DNA of 64,000 bases. It comes from an uncultured Rhizobiaceae group bacterium (GTDB taxonomy: Bacteria > Pseudomonadota > Alphaproteobacteria > Rhizobiales > Rhizobiaceae). Location of the stretch: assembly GCA_937930845.1 (NCBI GenBank), contig CALHBJ010000010.1, positions 62,001 through 126,000 of the forward strand, read 5' to 3'. Each line of letters begins with the position of its first letter. Position 1 is the first letter of the stretch. Under the pieces are notes generated by a model. That model made no database searches. It saw only the letters and a program-made list of their open reading frames with translations, and was not told where the DNA came from. Both the position numbers and the translations under genes were made by a program. Below, in pieces: positions 25,870 to 34,236 of the stretch.

Positions 25870-26904
25870 ATGATGAATACTCCCCTTGCTGATTTGCTCG
25901 CTGAAAGAAGTGTTCTGCTCGCCGACGGGGCGACCGGCACCAACTTCTTCAACATGGGTCTCGTCTCTGGCGATGCACCGGAATTGTGGAATGATGAGGC
26001 CCCTGAAAAGGTCGCTGACTTGCATCGTGGATTCATCAACGCAGGTGCAGACATTATTCTCACCAACACGTTTGGGGCCAATGCCAGCCGCCTGAAATTG
26101 CACAATGCCCAGGACAGGGTTCATGAGCTGAACTACAAGGCGGCTCAAATCGCGCGCCGCGAAGCCGCCAAGGTCGGCAAGACGGTGCTGGTGGCCGGTT
26201 CAGTTGGCCCCACGGGCGAATTGTTCACCCCCCTGGGCGAAATGACCCATGATGTCGCCGTGAGCATGTTCACCGACCAGATGGAGGGCCTCAAAGAAGG
26301 CGGCGCGGACGTGCTTTGGATTGAAACCATGTCGGCCCGCGAAGAAATTGAAGCCGCAGCACAAGCTGCCCGTGCCTGCGATATGGAATATATATTCACC
26401 GCCAGTTTTGATACGGCTGGACGAACCATGATGGGGATCACGCCCAAGGAACTGCCCCAGCTTGCCTGCCAGATGGATCCGCCGCCTGCGGCTGTCGGCG
26501 CAAATTGCGGCGTGGGTGCAACAGACCTTCTCTATTCCACCCTCGACATGACCAAGGAACAGGCATCCGTGGCCATTATTGCCAAAGCCAATTGCGGTGT
26601 GCCGCGAGTTTCCGGCGACAAGGTCATCTATACCGGGACACCTGAATTGATGGCCGACTACGCAAAACTGGCCATTGAATCCGGTGCGCGCATCATTGGC
26701 GGTTGTTGTGGCACATCCTATGAACATCTGGCTGCCATGCGCGTCGCCATTGATGAAACCCTGCCCGATGGGCTAAGCGCACAACGCCCGGAACTGGCAG
26801 CTATTGTTGCAAAAACCGGGGAATTGGTGAACCAGATTTCAACCGCGGGCGAATCCGGCACTGCCGCACGCAGCGGTCGTCGCAGGGGCGGCCGCGCCCG
26901 GTAA
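25870..26904 (+). CDS. Betaine-homocysteine S-methyltransferase-like protein with Arg/Gly-rich tail
   Basis: 344 residues of the homocysteine methyltransferase (Pfam S-methyl_trans) barrel. It has LLADGATGTNFFNMGL at the start, ILTNTFGANASRLKL, GSVGPTGELFTPLGEMT and the zinc cysteines in GANCGVGA and IGGCCGTSYEHL. Members methylate homocysteine using betaine, S-methylmethionine or methyl-B12. The last 11 residues RSGRRRGGRAR form an Arg/Gly tail shared with other proteins of this island. The gene sits next to dddP and near the corrinoid module, so methyl donors could be betaine, DMSP or the methylated corrinoid protein. The start could be either of two adjacent ATGs. Confidence 0.82.
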   Translation: MMNTPLADLLAERSVLLADGATGTNFFNMGLVSGDAPELWNDEAPEKVADLHRGFINAGADIILTNTFGANASRLKLHNAQDRVHELNYKAAQIARREAAKVGKTVLVAGSVGPTGELFTPLGEMTHDVAVSMFTDQMEGLKEGGADVLWIETMSAREEIEAAAQAARACDMEYIFTASFDTAGRTMMGITPKELPQLACQMDPPPAAVGANCGVGATDLLYSTLDMTKEQASVAIIAKANCGVPRVSGDKVIYTGTPELMADYAKLAIESGARIIGGCCGTSYEHLAAMRVAIDETLPDGLSAQRPELAAIVAKTGELVNQISTAGESGTAARSGRRRGGRAR

Positions 26905-26924
26905 CTGCGTTTCAAAGAAACCAG

Positions 26925-27590
26925 CTACCCAACATTTCCAGGCGCAAACGCCGCCATGTGGAACGCCTGCTGTTCGCCCACATATTGATGCGCCTGCCCC
27001 ACGGGACAGGACAATCGGGCGCGGCATCCACCGGTGCGGCATTGGGTGCCTGCCGACGATCGCACATGGGAACGACAGGCATCAAGCAGATAGCCGGACG
27101 CAGAAAATGCATCGACCGGGCAACTTGAAAGACAGGGTTTGTCTTCGCAACTGTCGCAGGGATGGACCACACGCGGGCTGACCGGCGCATCAGCCGCCAA
27201 ATTTGGCATCATCAATGCCCCGCGCAAGGCCACCCAAAGTCCATATTCTGGATGGATGAACAGCCCAATCGGCGATTGCTTGATACCCATGGCAGCCGCC
27301 GCCCAGCGCTGAAACGGCCACAGGGTTTCGCCAAATGGGTAGCGCACTTCGCATGACAGCAAGTCACCGAGTGGGTTGAGTCTGTTGTGAGTCCAGCGAT
27401 TGAGCGGATCAGGCGCACCATCTGAATATTCGCTGGATGTGGAAAACGCTGGCCATAGGCTGGAACCCACATTGCCAATCAGTATGCCATCACACCCATC
27501 CTGATCGCGAAACTGCCCCAGTGGCATCAGCCCATCGCGCTTGAGTGTTTGGGTCACAATATCCATGACAGGTGGTGTTTCGTGCATCAT
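26925..27590 (-). CDS. Ferredoxin-like 4Fe-4S protein
   Basis: 221 residues. The C-terminal part has a cluster motif HPCDSCEDKPCLSSCPVDAF plus further cysteines (DACRSH, TQCRTGGCRARLSCPVG), suggesting one or two Fe-S clusters. The N-terminal part has GNVGSSLWPAFSTSSEY and GLFIHPEYGLWVALRGAL, resembling alphaproteobacterial ferredoxins of unknown role distantly like the QueG C-terminal region. It converges with the BHMT-like gene (20 bases between ends). Because corrinoid methyltransfer needs a low-potential reductant, it may serve that, but the family is also found without MttB genes as far as I recall. Confidence 0.75.
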   Translation of the reverse strand: MMHETPPVMDIVTQTLKRDGLMPLGQFRDQDGCDGILIGNVGSSLWPAFSTSSEYSDGAPDPLNRWTHNRLNPLGDLLSCEVRYPFGETLWPFQRWAAAAMGIKQSPIGLFIHPEYGLWVALRGALMMPNLAADAPVSPRVVHPCDSCEDKPCLSSCPVDAFSASGYLLDACRSHVRSSAGTQCRTGGCRARLSCPVGQAHQYVGEQQAFHMAAFAPGNVG

Positions 27591-27693
27591 TCACCCCTTC
27601 CCCAGGATTTAAGCCCCCGCATCTCAAGATACATCACAATTCAGCGCGCAATCGTGCATCAGAGGCACCCATTTGCTCACTTTTTGAAAGCAG

Positions 27694-27727
27694 ATCGCCA
27701 AACTTCATTATGTATGAAAGAGGCGAT
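27694..27727 (-). terminator. Hairpin downstream of MttB 2, possible terminator
   Basis: Nested stem ATCGCC (27694-27699)/GGCGAT (27722-27727) with inner TTCAT/ATGAA, about 50 bases after the MttB 2 stop. No clear U-tract follows on the minus strand, so termination is uncertain. Confidence 0.35.
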
Positions 27728-27778
27728 TTTCTCCCGGCCCTGCACTTCAGGGTTATGTGGTGCCCTGACCTCGCGTGT

Positions 27779-29335
27779 TCATGTGAAGGCATCCGGCATG
27801 GATTCTTTCTTGCGCGCCACATAGGCATCCAGTTCTTCGCGCACCGCCGGGTCCATGGCAGGCGCTTCATGCTCTTCGATCCAGCGGCGGGCAATGTCAT
27901 TGGCGCGCTGGGGTGCCGATTTTTCACCCTCCACCTGCCATTGTTCGTAGGAATTATTGTCCGCGATGGTGGAGCGAAAAAATGCCGTTTGGAAGTTTGC
28001 CTGAGTATGATCGCAGCCCAGATAATGATTGCCCGGTCCCACCTGTTCAATCGCGTCATAGGCAAGACCGTGCTCGCTCACATCCACACCGGCTGCCATC
28101 TTCTGCTGGGCCGCCAGCTGATCGCAATCCATGACAAATTTTTCGTATGAACTGACCAAGCCACCCTCCAGCCATCCAGCCGCATGGAGCATGAAATTCA
28201 CCCCGCCCAGCAAGGCTGGTCCAAGTGTGTGGGCGCTTTCATAAGCGGCCTGGGCATCGGGCAATTTGGAGCCTGTCAAAGAGCCGCCGGAACGGAAAGG
28301 CAAATTGAACTTACGGGCAAATTGAGCCGCACCGAATAACACTTGGGCCGGTTCCGGCGTACCAAAGGCAGGCGCACCCGACTGCATGGAAATCGATGTG
28401 GCAAATGTGCCCATGATCACCGGCGCACCGGGCCGGCATAATTGTGAGAACGCAATCGCCGCCTGAGCTTCGGCCAGAACCTGGGTCAGCGTACCGGCAA
28501 CAGTGACCGGCGACATGGCGCCGCCCACGATGAATGGCGAAATAATGGTCGCTTGCCCGGCGCGGGCATAGGTTTTCAACGCGCCCAACATCGTATCATC
28601 CATCACCAAGGGTGAGTTGATGTTGATCAGGGACGTGACCACGCAATTATTGTCGACGAAATCACTGCCAAACAGAATTTTTGACATTTCCACTGTGTCC
28701 GCTGCCCGTTCCGGCGCGGTCACAGAGCCCATATAGGGCTTGTCGGACAGCGTCATGTGGGCGTGCACCATATCAAGGTGCCGCTTGTTCACCGGCACAT
28801 CCACCGGCTCACAGACCGTGCCGCCGGAATGGTGCATTGCCGGTGCCATGTAAGCCATTTTCACAAAATTGCGAAAATCCTCCATGGTTGCATAGCGTCT
28901 TTCGCCTTCAAGATCGCGAACGAAGGGCGGGCCATAGACCGGGGCAAACACGGTGGCCTTGCCGCCAATTTCCACACTGCGCTCCCGATTGCGGGCGTGT
29001 TGGGTGAATGTGGCAGGTGCCGTCTTCATCAGCTCACGGCAAAGACCCTTGGGGAAATGAACCCGTTCGCCACGCACATCGGCTCCCGCGTCCTTGAGCA
29101 TAGCCAAAGCTTCTGCGTCATCGCGAAATTCGATGCCGATTTCTTCCAAGACACGGTCGGCATTGCCTTCAATAAGCGCCATCGCTTCTTCGTCAAGGAT
29201 TTCATATTCCTTGATCTTGCGCTGAATATAGGGGAGCTGAACATTATTGCTGCCACTTCGCGCCGCACGCCTTGCAGCAGCTCCACCGCCAGCACGCCCA
29301 CCGCGAGACCGTCGACCAGTTTCCCCATCACTCAT
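27779..29335 (-). CDS. MttB-family (non-pyrrolysine) corrinoid methyltransferase 2
   Basis: 518 residues, paralogous to MttB 1. Family blocks are ADRVLEEIGIEFRDDAEAL, YGPPFVRDLEGERRY, MSPVTVAGTLTQVLAEAQAA, GTFATSISMQSGAPAFGTPEP, LHAAGWLEGGLVSSYEKFVMD and GNHYLGCDHTQANFQTAFF. No amber codon interrupts the frame. The N-terminus (residues 7-28, around GRRSRGGRAGGGAAARR) is Arg/Gly-rich, then the conserved body begins near residue 30. Different substrate from MttB 1 is likely, since sequence identity is limited in the regions around the barrel centre. Transcribed away from the cytochrome c' pair; the corrinoid protein gene is 1.4 kb away on the other strand. Confidence 0.92.
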   Translation of the reverse strand: MSDGETGRRSRGGRAGGGAAARRAARSGSNNVQLPYIQRKIKEYEILDEEAMALIEGNADRVLEEIGIEFRDDAEALAMLKDAGADVRGERVHFPKGLCRELMKTAPATFTQHARNRERSVEIGGKATVFAPVYGPPFVRDLEGERRYATMEDFRNFVKMAYMAPAMHHSGGTVCEPVDVPVNKRHLDMVHAHMTLSDKPYMGSVTAPERAADTVEMSKILFGSDFVDNNCVVTSLININSPLVMDDTMLGALKTYARAGQATIISPFIVGGAMSPVTVAGTLTQVLAEAQAAIAFSQLCRPGAPVIMGTFATSISMQSGAPAFGTPEPAQVLFGAAQFARKFNLPFRSGGSLTGSKLPDAQAAYESAHTLGPALLGGVNFMLHAAGWLEGGLVSSYEKFVMDCDQLAAQQKMAAGVDVSEHGLAYDAIEQVGPGNHYLGCDHTQANFQTAFFRSTIADNNSYEQWQVEGEKSAPQRANDIARRWIEEHEAPAMDPAVREELDAYVARKKESMPDAFT

Positions 29336-29495
29336 GTTTCTGCTCCCAGATACAAGTGCCCGGCGTTTCGCCCTGGCACCACGTCAACTCATTTTCGCGC
29401 ACACTATCCAATTGCAATCGGCAAAACAGGTGCCTGCAAACGTCCTGACACGTCGCATATTGCGAAGTAGGCAAGCATATGGGCGGTGAGTTAAG

Positions 29496-29975
29496 TCACT
29501 TCTTCTTTCTAAAATCGGCATGACAGGCTTTGCAGGTTTCAGTGACGCGGGAAAGCGGGCCTGAAATATCCTGGCTCGTTTGTGCAGCAGGTGCCGTGCG
29601 TTCGATCTCGTCAGCCGCATCGGACAAAGCCTTCGCAATTCGGGCAAACTCATCAGGCTGGTCCCAAATCGCACCAATGGCTTCGCTTGGACCATGAACG
29701 CTTCCCTTGGGAAACAAACGCACCATATCCCGCCCGTGCACCGAAAGTGCGCGCGCGTTGGCGATCGTGGCCCGGCGCGCAGCTTCCAGATTGTCCCATG
29801 ACTGGGTGGAAAGCCCTTTAGTCGCTTTCGCGATGGCCTTCATCGCATCCATGCGCTCTTTGACAATGCCAGTGGCACCACTATGGGCACCCGCCAGCCC
29901 GTTTAGAGCAAGACCGGCGGCCAATATGCCGAGCACCATGATGCCCGCGCAATGGACAAAGCTTGTGCGGCTCAC
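29496..29975 (-). CDS. Cytochrome c'-family protein
   Basis: About 159 residues. An N-terminal signal helix (AGIMVLGILAAGLALNGLAGAHS) is followed by a four-helix-bundle pattern (GIVKERMDAMKAIAKATKGL) and a C-terminal haem c motif CKACHADFRKKK, the typical architecture of cytochrome c'. Such proteins bind NO or CO or act as electron carriers in the periplasm. The start is the GTG at 29975, whose bases overlap the stop of the upstream membrane-protein gene (GTGA), indicating translational coupling; a longer in-frame start at 30071 has no signal peptide at its end. Confidence 0.85.
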   Translation of the reverse strand: MSRTSFVHCAGIMVLGILAAGLALNGLAGAHSGATGIVKERMDAMKAIAKATKGLSTQSWDNLEAARRATIANARALSVHGRDMVRLFPKGSVHGPSEAIGAIWDQPDEFARIAKALSDAADEIERTAPAAQTSQDISGPLSRVTETCKACHADFRKKK

Positions 29976-30499
29976 AACAGCAATCCTGCCGCCATAAGCA
30001 CCATGGCGAGATCCTCGGTGAGTGTAACAGTCGACAGCGGCACCGACAGGATGCTGCCCATGCACGGGCAATCAATATCCAGTCCGCGCCGCAATGCGGA
30101 CACAACACCCAATGTGCCAAAGCTGAAAACAACAATTGTGACCCAATAGGTCGCGATCGGCGCAATGTGACCAAGATAGGCCAGCCCCAGACCCAACTCT
30201 ATGAAGGGATAAACCAGCGCGTAATTGCCCACCCGGCGGGCCAGCAAATCATACATCGTAAAGCCACGGCGAAAGCCGGACAGATTGAAAATCTTCAACA
30301 GGGCAAAAACGACAAGGAACACGCCCATAAATCCGTGCATGAAACCGGTCATGGTAAGCTCATTCCACCCGCCACCGGGGGGAAGAGCAATGGCAATCCC
30401 GGCCAATGCTGATACGATTACCAAACTGAAAAGCGGCCAATAATCCGACAGTTGGGAGCCGCGCCCTTCCCGTCTCACGTAGATGTCAGAACTGCTCAT
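29972..30499 (-). CDS. MauE/DoxX-like membrane protein
   Basis: About 175 residues with four to five transmembrane helices (LFSLVIVSALAGIAIAL, MTGFMHGFMGVFLVVFAL, VYPFIELGLGLAYLG, YWVTIVVFSFGTLGVV). A cysteine pair is present in LDIDCPCMGSI, as in MauE/DoxX-type redox-associated membrane proteins. Its 3' end overlaps the cytochrome c' gene by four bases, so the two proteins probably work together, perhaps in maturation or electron transfer. The start at 30499 (MSSSDIYVRREG) is preferred to a longer frame from 30571. Confidence 0.75.
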   Translation of the reverse strand: MSSSDIYVRREGRGSQLSDYWPLFSLVIVSALAGIAIALPPGGGWNELTMTGFMHGFMGVFLVVFALLKIFNLSGFRRGFTMYDLLARRVGNYALVYPFIELGLGLAYLGHIAPIATYWVTIVVFSFGTLGVVSALRRGLDIDCPCMGSILSVPLSTVTLTEDLAMVLMAAGLLL

Positions 30500-30689
30500 T
30501 GGGCTGTGCCTGTGCTGATAAGATATTGCATCACAAAGATAGCAAGTTTGTATATGATGCACAAAGCACAACTTTCAAACAGCCCTAGGTCGCAATCGTG
30601 ATTTTGTTGGTCGTTTTAGGAAGCATTGACTATTAGTGTGCATGGATAAAGTTCTGTAGCTACCCAAGGCCCCGCGTGGAGTGCGCCCT

Positions 30690-31388
30690 ATGTCTGAAGA
30701 AGAAATTGTCCTCTCTGAACTTTCAACCGAAGAACTTGTCCTGCAAATGCATGACGATCTGTATGACGGCCTGAAAGAGGAAATCACCGAAGGCACCACA
30801 ATCCTGCTGGATCGCGGCTGGACACCCTATAAAGTGCTGACCGAAGCGCTGGTTGAGGGCATGCGGATCGTGGGCGAAGATTTCCGCGATGGCATCTTGT
30901 TTGTGCCGGAAGTTTTGTTGTCTGCCAACGCCATGAAGGCGGGCATGTTTATCCTGCGCCCGCTTCTTGCAGAAACCGGCGCACCTAAACAGGGCAAGAT
31001 GGTCATTGGCACAGTCAAAGGCGACATTCACGACATCGGCAAAAACCTCGTCGGCATGATGATGGAAGGTGCCGGATTTGATGTCATCGATATCGGCATC
31101 AATAATCCGGTGGAAAATTATCTCGATGCCATCGAGGAACATCAGCCGGACATCCTGGGCATGTCTGCCCTGCTGACCACCACCATGCCTTATATGAAAG
31201 TGGTCATCGATACACTGATCGAAAAAGGAATGCGCGACGATTACACCGTTCTCGTGGGCGGCGCCCCACTGAACGAAGAATTCGGCGCAGCAATTGGTGC
31301 AGATGCCTATTGCCGCGATGCGGCGGTCGCAGTGGAAACCGCAAAAGACTACATGACGCGCAAGCACAACCAACGGGCATCGGCCTGA
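30690..31388 (+). CDS. Corrinoid (B12-binding) methyl carrier protein, MttC/MtbC type
   Basis: 232 residues. The N-terminal helical cap domain (B12-binding-2) contains LTEALVEGMRIVGEDFRDGILFVPEVLLSA. The Rossmann-like B12 domain has the cobalt-ligand motif GDIHDIGKNLVGMMM (DxHxxG), the GMSALLTTTMPYM segment and VLVGGAPLNEEFGAAIGADAY. It should carry the methyl group between MttB enzymes and the tetrahydrofolate methyltransferase. The first 32 residues are strongly acidic (11 Glu/Asp). The ATG at 30690 has GGAG 8 bases ahead. It is the only corrinoid protein gene in the window, serving two MttBs. Confidence 0.93.
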   Translation: MSEEEIVLSELSTEELVLQMHDDLYDGLKEEITEGTTILLDRGWTPYKVLTEALVEGMRIVGEDFRDGILFVPEVLLSANAMKAGMFILRPLLAETGAPKQGKMVIGTVKGDIHDIGKNLVGMMMEGAGFDVIDIGINNPVENYLDAIEEHQPDILGMSALLTTTMPYMKVVIDTLIEKGMRDDYTVLVGGAPLNEEFGAAIGADAYCRDAAVAVETAKDYMTRKHNQRASA

Positions 31389-31396
31389 TACATCAC

Positions 31397-31439
31397 GCAG
31401 ATTGAGCGGTCGGGCTGACAGATCCGCCGCTCAATCTGC
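31397..31439 (+). terminator. Perfect 13-base hairpin after corrinoid protein gene
   Basis: GCAGATTGAGCGG (31397-31409) pairs perfectly with CCGCTCAATCTGC (31427-31439), loop 17 bases. It starts 9 bases after the corrinoid-protein stop. No U-tract follows, so it may act as an mRNA-stabilising 3' end or a processing site rather than a full terminator. Confidence 0.6.
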
Positions 31440-31490
31440 ACATCACACTCATATGGTTCGCGTTTGATTACAAAATGTTAGACCAATAAA

Positions 31491-32120
31491 ATGACTCAAC
31501 CTGGCAAGCCGGCAAACCTTTCCATCCATAACAAAGCACCCGTGCGCGTAATCGCCTGTGGCGCGTTGGCGCGGGAAATTTTAGCCATCAACGAGACCAA
31601 TGGTCTTGCCCATATTGATCTCACCTGCCTTGCCGCCAGCCTGCACAACCATCCCGACAAAATTCCCGCTGCTGTGGAAGCCGCCATCCTTGAGGCGCAG
31701 GCCGATGGGTTTGAACACATCTATATCGCCTATGCCGATTGTGGCACGGGAGGGCTGCTTGATGCGGTGTGCCAGAAATACAATGTGGAGCGCATTGCTG
31801 GTCCCCATTGCTATTCGTTTTTCTGGGGCAATGAGGCCTTTGCCGCCCGCGACGAGGACGACATTTACACATTCTTCCTCACCGATTTTCTGGCCCGGCA
31901 ATTCCGCGCATTCATCGTGGAACCGCTCAAGCTGGAACAGCATCCCGAACTGATCGAGATGATGTTCGGCCGCTACAACAAGCTGGTCTATCTGGTGCAG
32001 GAACCCAATGCAGAACTCGACAAGCGCGCCGAGGACGCCGCACGGTTTCTCGGTCTTGAATATGAGCGCCGCGAAACCGGATATGGCGATCTTACTACCG
32101 CAATGACGCGCCTTCACTAG
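31491..32120 (+). CDS. DUF1638 domain protein
   Basis: 209 residues. VRVIACGALAREILAI at the start, HIYIAYADCGTGGLLDAVC in the middle and GPHCYSFFWGNEAF with TFFLTDFLARQF afterwards match DUF1638, a family that recurs in MttB/corrinoid gene clusters. Conserved Cys and His residues (CGAL, ADCGTGG, GPHCY) suggest metal binding. Function unknown; a role in corrinoid protein maturation or methyl transfer is an inference from context. It follows the corrinoid protein gene by about 100 bases with a hairpin between. Confidence 0.85.
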   Translation: MTQPGKPANLSIHNKAPVRVIACGALAREILAINETNGLAHIDLTCLAASLHNHPDKIPAAVEAAILEAQADGFEHIYIAYADCGTGGLLDAVCQKYNVERIAGPHCYSFFWGNEAFAARDEDDIYTFFLTDFLARQFRAFIVEPLKLEQHPELIEMMFGRYNKLVYLVQEPNAELDKRAEDAARFLGLEYERRETGYGDLTTAMTRLH

Positions 32121-32235
32121 CGCGGGCTTCACGCCAGCTCTCAATCCTCTTGGTTGACCCGTGGGCACCTTTGCCCGCACTCTTGCCCCTCAGTCACGCC
32201 TTTCCCGACATAAGGCGAAATGGGAAGGACACCAG

Positions 32236-33825
32236 ATGCGTTTTGACTATGTGGTTATCGGCGGTGGTTCTGGCGGTTGTGCTGTGGCAAGCCGTCTGAG
32301 CGAAGATCCCGCGATTTCGGTTTGCCTCATCGAAGCAGGTGGCGAAGGCAACAGCGTCTTTGTGCGCGCCCCCGCTGCAGTTGCCGCCATCCTGCCCACC
32401 TCCATAATGAATTGGGCCTACAAAACTGTGCCCCAACCAGGCCTCAACGGCCGCAAGGGTTATCAGCCAAGGGGCCGCGCATTGGGCGGTTCCAGCGCCA
32501 TCAACGCGATGTTGTATGTTCGCGGGCATCGGGGCGACTACGATGAATGGCGCGATCTGGGCAATACCGGCTGGGGCTTTGACGATGTGCTGCCCTATTT
32601 CCTGAAATCTGAAGGCAATGCCCGTGGAAACGACGATCTGCACAATTCCAGCGGCCCCTTGAGTGTGCAGGACATCCGCTCGCCCCACGAGATCACCCAG
32701 GCGTTTATCGAAGCGGGCCAGCAGACTCAGGTGCCATTGAACGAAGATTTCAATGGCCCCCAGCAAGAAGGCATCGGACAATATCAGGTCACCCAACGCG
32801 ACGGCGAACGCTGCAGCGCTGCTGCAGCCTACATCCACCCCCATATGGACCGCCCCAACCTGACGGTTTTGACCAAGGCCCGCGCCGAAAAAATCCTGTT
32901 TGAAGACAAACGCGCAACCGGTGTTCAAATTCACCATCAGGGTTCGTTGAAAACCGTGAACGCCGACCACGAGATCATTCTAAGCGGCGGCGCATTTGCT
33001 TCCCCGCAACTGCTCATGCTGTCCGGCATTGGCCCGGCGGCACATTTGAAACAAAACGGCATTGAAGTCATACATGACGCTCCGGAAGTGGGCGAAAACC
33101 TCCAGGATCATGTGGACTATGTAACCGCCTATAAATCAGCACGCCGCGATGTTTTTGGATTGTCCGCCGCAGGCTCAATCGATCTGATGAAAGCAATTTT
33201 CCAATGGCGCAAAGATGGCAGCGGCATACTGGCCACACCATTTGCAGAAGGCGGAGCGTTTTTGAAATCCTCGCCGGAGATTAACCGACCCGACCTGCAA
33301 TTGCATTTCGTTGTTGGCATCGTGGATGATCACAATCGCAAAATGCATCTGGGCCATGGATTTTCCTGCCACGTATGCGTGTTGCGCCCTGAAAGTCGCG
33401 GCACCGTGCGCCTTCAATCTGCCGATGTGAGAAAAGCACCCGCCATAGACATGGGCTTCTTCTCAAAACGCGAAGACCTCGACGCCATGATGACCGGCTT
33501 CCAAAAAATGCGACAGATACTCGAAGCACCAGCGCTGGCCCCCTGGCGCAAGAAAGAACTCTATACTGCGGGCATTGAAGACCCTGCCGCTCTGGAGAAA
33601 ATCATTCGGGACCGGGCAGATACCGTCTATCATCCCGTCGGCACCTGCCGCATGGGGGTCGAAGACACAGCCGTGGTCGATCCAGAACTCAAAGTACGCG
33701 GCGTCGAAGGGCTACGAATTGCAGACGCTTCCATTATGCCGCGCATTATTGGTGGCAACACCAATGCGCCCACGATCATGATTGGTGAAAAATGTGCCCA
33801 CATGGTGGTACAGTCACGCCGTTGA
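32236..33825 (+). CDS. GMC-family FAD oxidoreductase, choline-dehydrogenase-like
   Basis: 529 residues. FAD-binding start FDYVVIGGGSGGCAVASRLSE, the GMC signature 1 PRGRALGGSSAINAMLYVRGH, signature 2 GGAFASPQLLMLSGIGP and the C-terminal active-site region VYHPVGTCRMG and GGNTNAPTIMIGEKCA. It oxidises a primary alcohol; choline or a related osmolyte alcohol would fit the neighbourhood but aliphatic alcohols are equally possible. The ATG at 32236 (MRFDYVVIGG) has GAAGGA ahead. It separates the DUF1638 gene from the PF13769/MTHFR pair on the same strand. Confidence 0.92.
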   Translation: MRFDYVVIGGGSGGCAVASRLSEDPAISVCLIEAGGEGNSVFVRAPAAVAAILPTSIMNWAYKTVPQPGLNGRKGYQPRGRALGGSSAINAMLYVRGHRGDYDEWRDLGNTGWGFDDVLPYFLKSEGNARGNDDLHNSSGPLSVQDIRSPHEITQAFIEAGQQTQVPLNEDFNGPQQEGIGQYQVTQRDGERCSAAAAYIHPHMDRPNLTVLTKARAEKILFEDKRATGVQIHHQGSLKTVNADHEIILSGGAFASPQLLMLSGIGPAAHLKQNGIEVIHDAPEVGENLQDHVDYVTAYKSARRDVFGLSAAGSIDLMKAIFQWRKDGSGILATPFAEGGAFLKSSPEINRPDLQLHFVVGIVDDHNRKMHLGHGFSCHVCVLRPESRGTVRLQSADVRKAPAIDMGFFSKREDLDAMMTGFQKMRQILEAPALAPWRKKELYTAGIEDPAALEKIIRDRADTVYHPVGTCRMGVEDTAVVDPELKVRGVEGLRIADASIMPRIIGGNTNAPTIMIGEKCAHMVVQSRR

Positions 33826-33933
33826 AAGGGCCATTGATCGCCACCAAGTCGTATTTGGAGATGTCTCGTGTCGCGCTTGCAAAAGAGCCAGGCGTTGCTT
33901 GGGCGCAATTTCCGCCTGAAACAGGAGAACACC

Positions 33934-34236
33934 ATGGCGCAACTACAGATTGTCTATTGGCGCGATATTCCGGCCCAGATCATGGTCAAGGCCGGACGCC
34001 GCAATCAGGCCAAGCGTGAATTGTCACTGCGCTTCACCGAAGCCATAGACATGGCAGCCATGCGCGATGGTGCCGCGGAAACAGACGATTATCTGGCCGA
34101 ATGGCGCCGGGGCGACCCGGTGGAAGTCGGTGATGATCTGGAAGCCGAAGCGGATGCCGCACTGGAACGCATTGAGCGCGACTACGACAAGGATCGGCTC
34201 GTTGCGCTTGCGAAAAACGGAGGTCGCGACACATGA
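33934..34236 (+). CDS. Small protein of the 'virulence factor' (PF13769-like) family
   Basis: 100 residues: MAQLQIVYWRDIPAQIMVKA at the start, then RRNQAKRELSLRFTEAIDMA and DDYLAEWRRGDPVEV. I recognise it as the short family named 'virulence factor', whose biochemical role is unknown. It overlaps the following MTHFR-like gene by four bases (ATGA), so the pair is translationally coupled and the protein is probably a partner or subunit of that reductase. The start at 33934 has AGGAGA ahead; an upstream in-frame GTG/ATG start gives unconvincing sequence. Confidence 0.75.
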   Translation: MAQLQIVYWRDIPAQIMVKAGRRNQAKRELSLRFTEAIDMAAMRDGAAETDDYLAEWRRGDPVEVGDDLEAEADAALERIERDYDKDRLVALAKNGGRDT

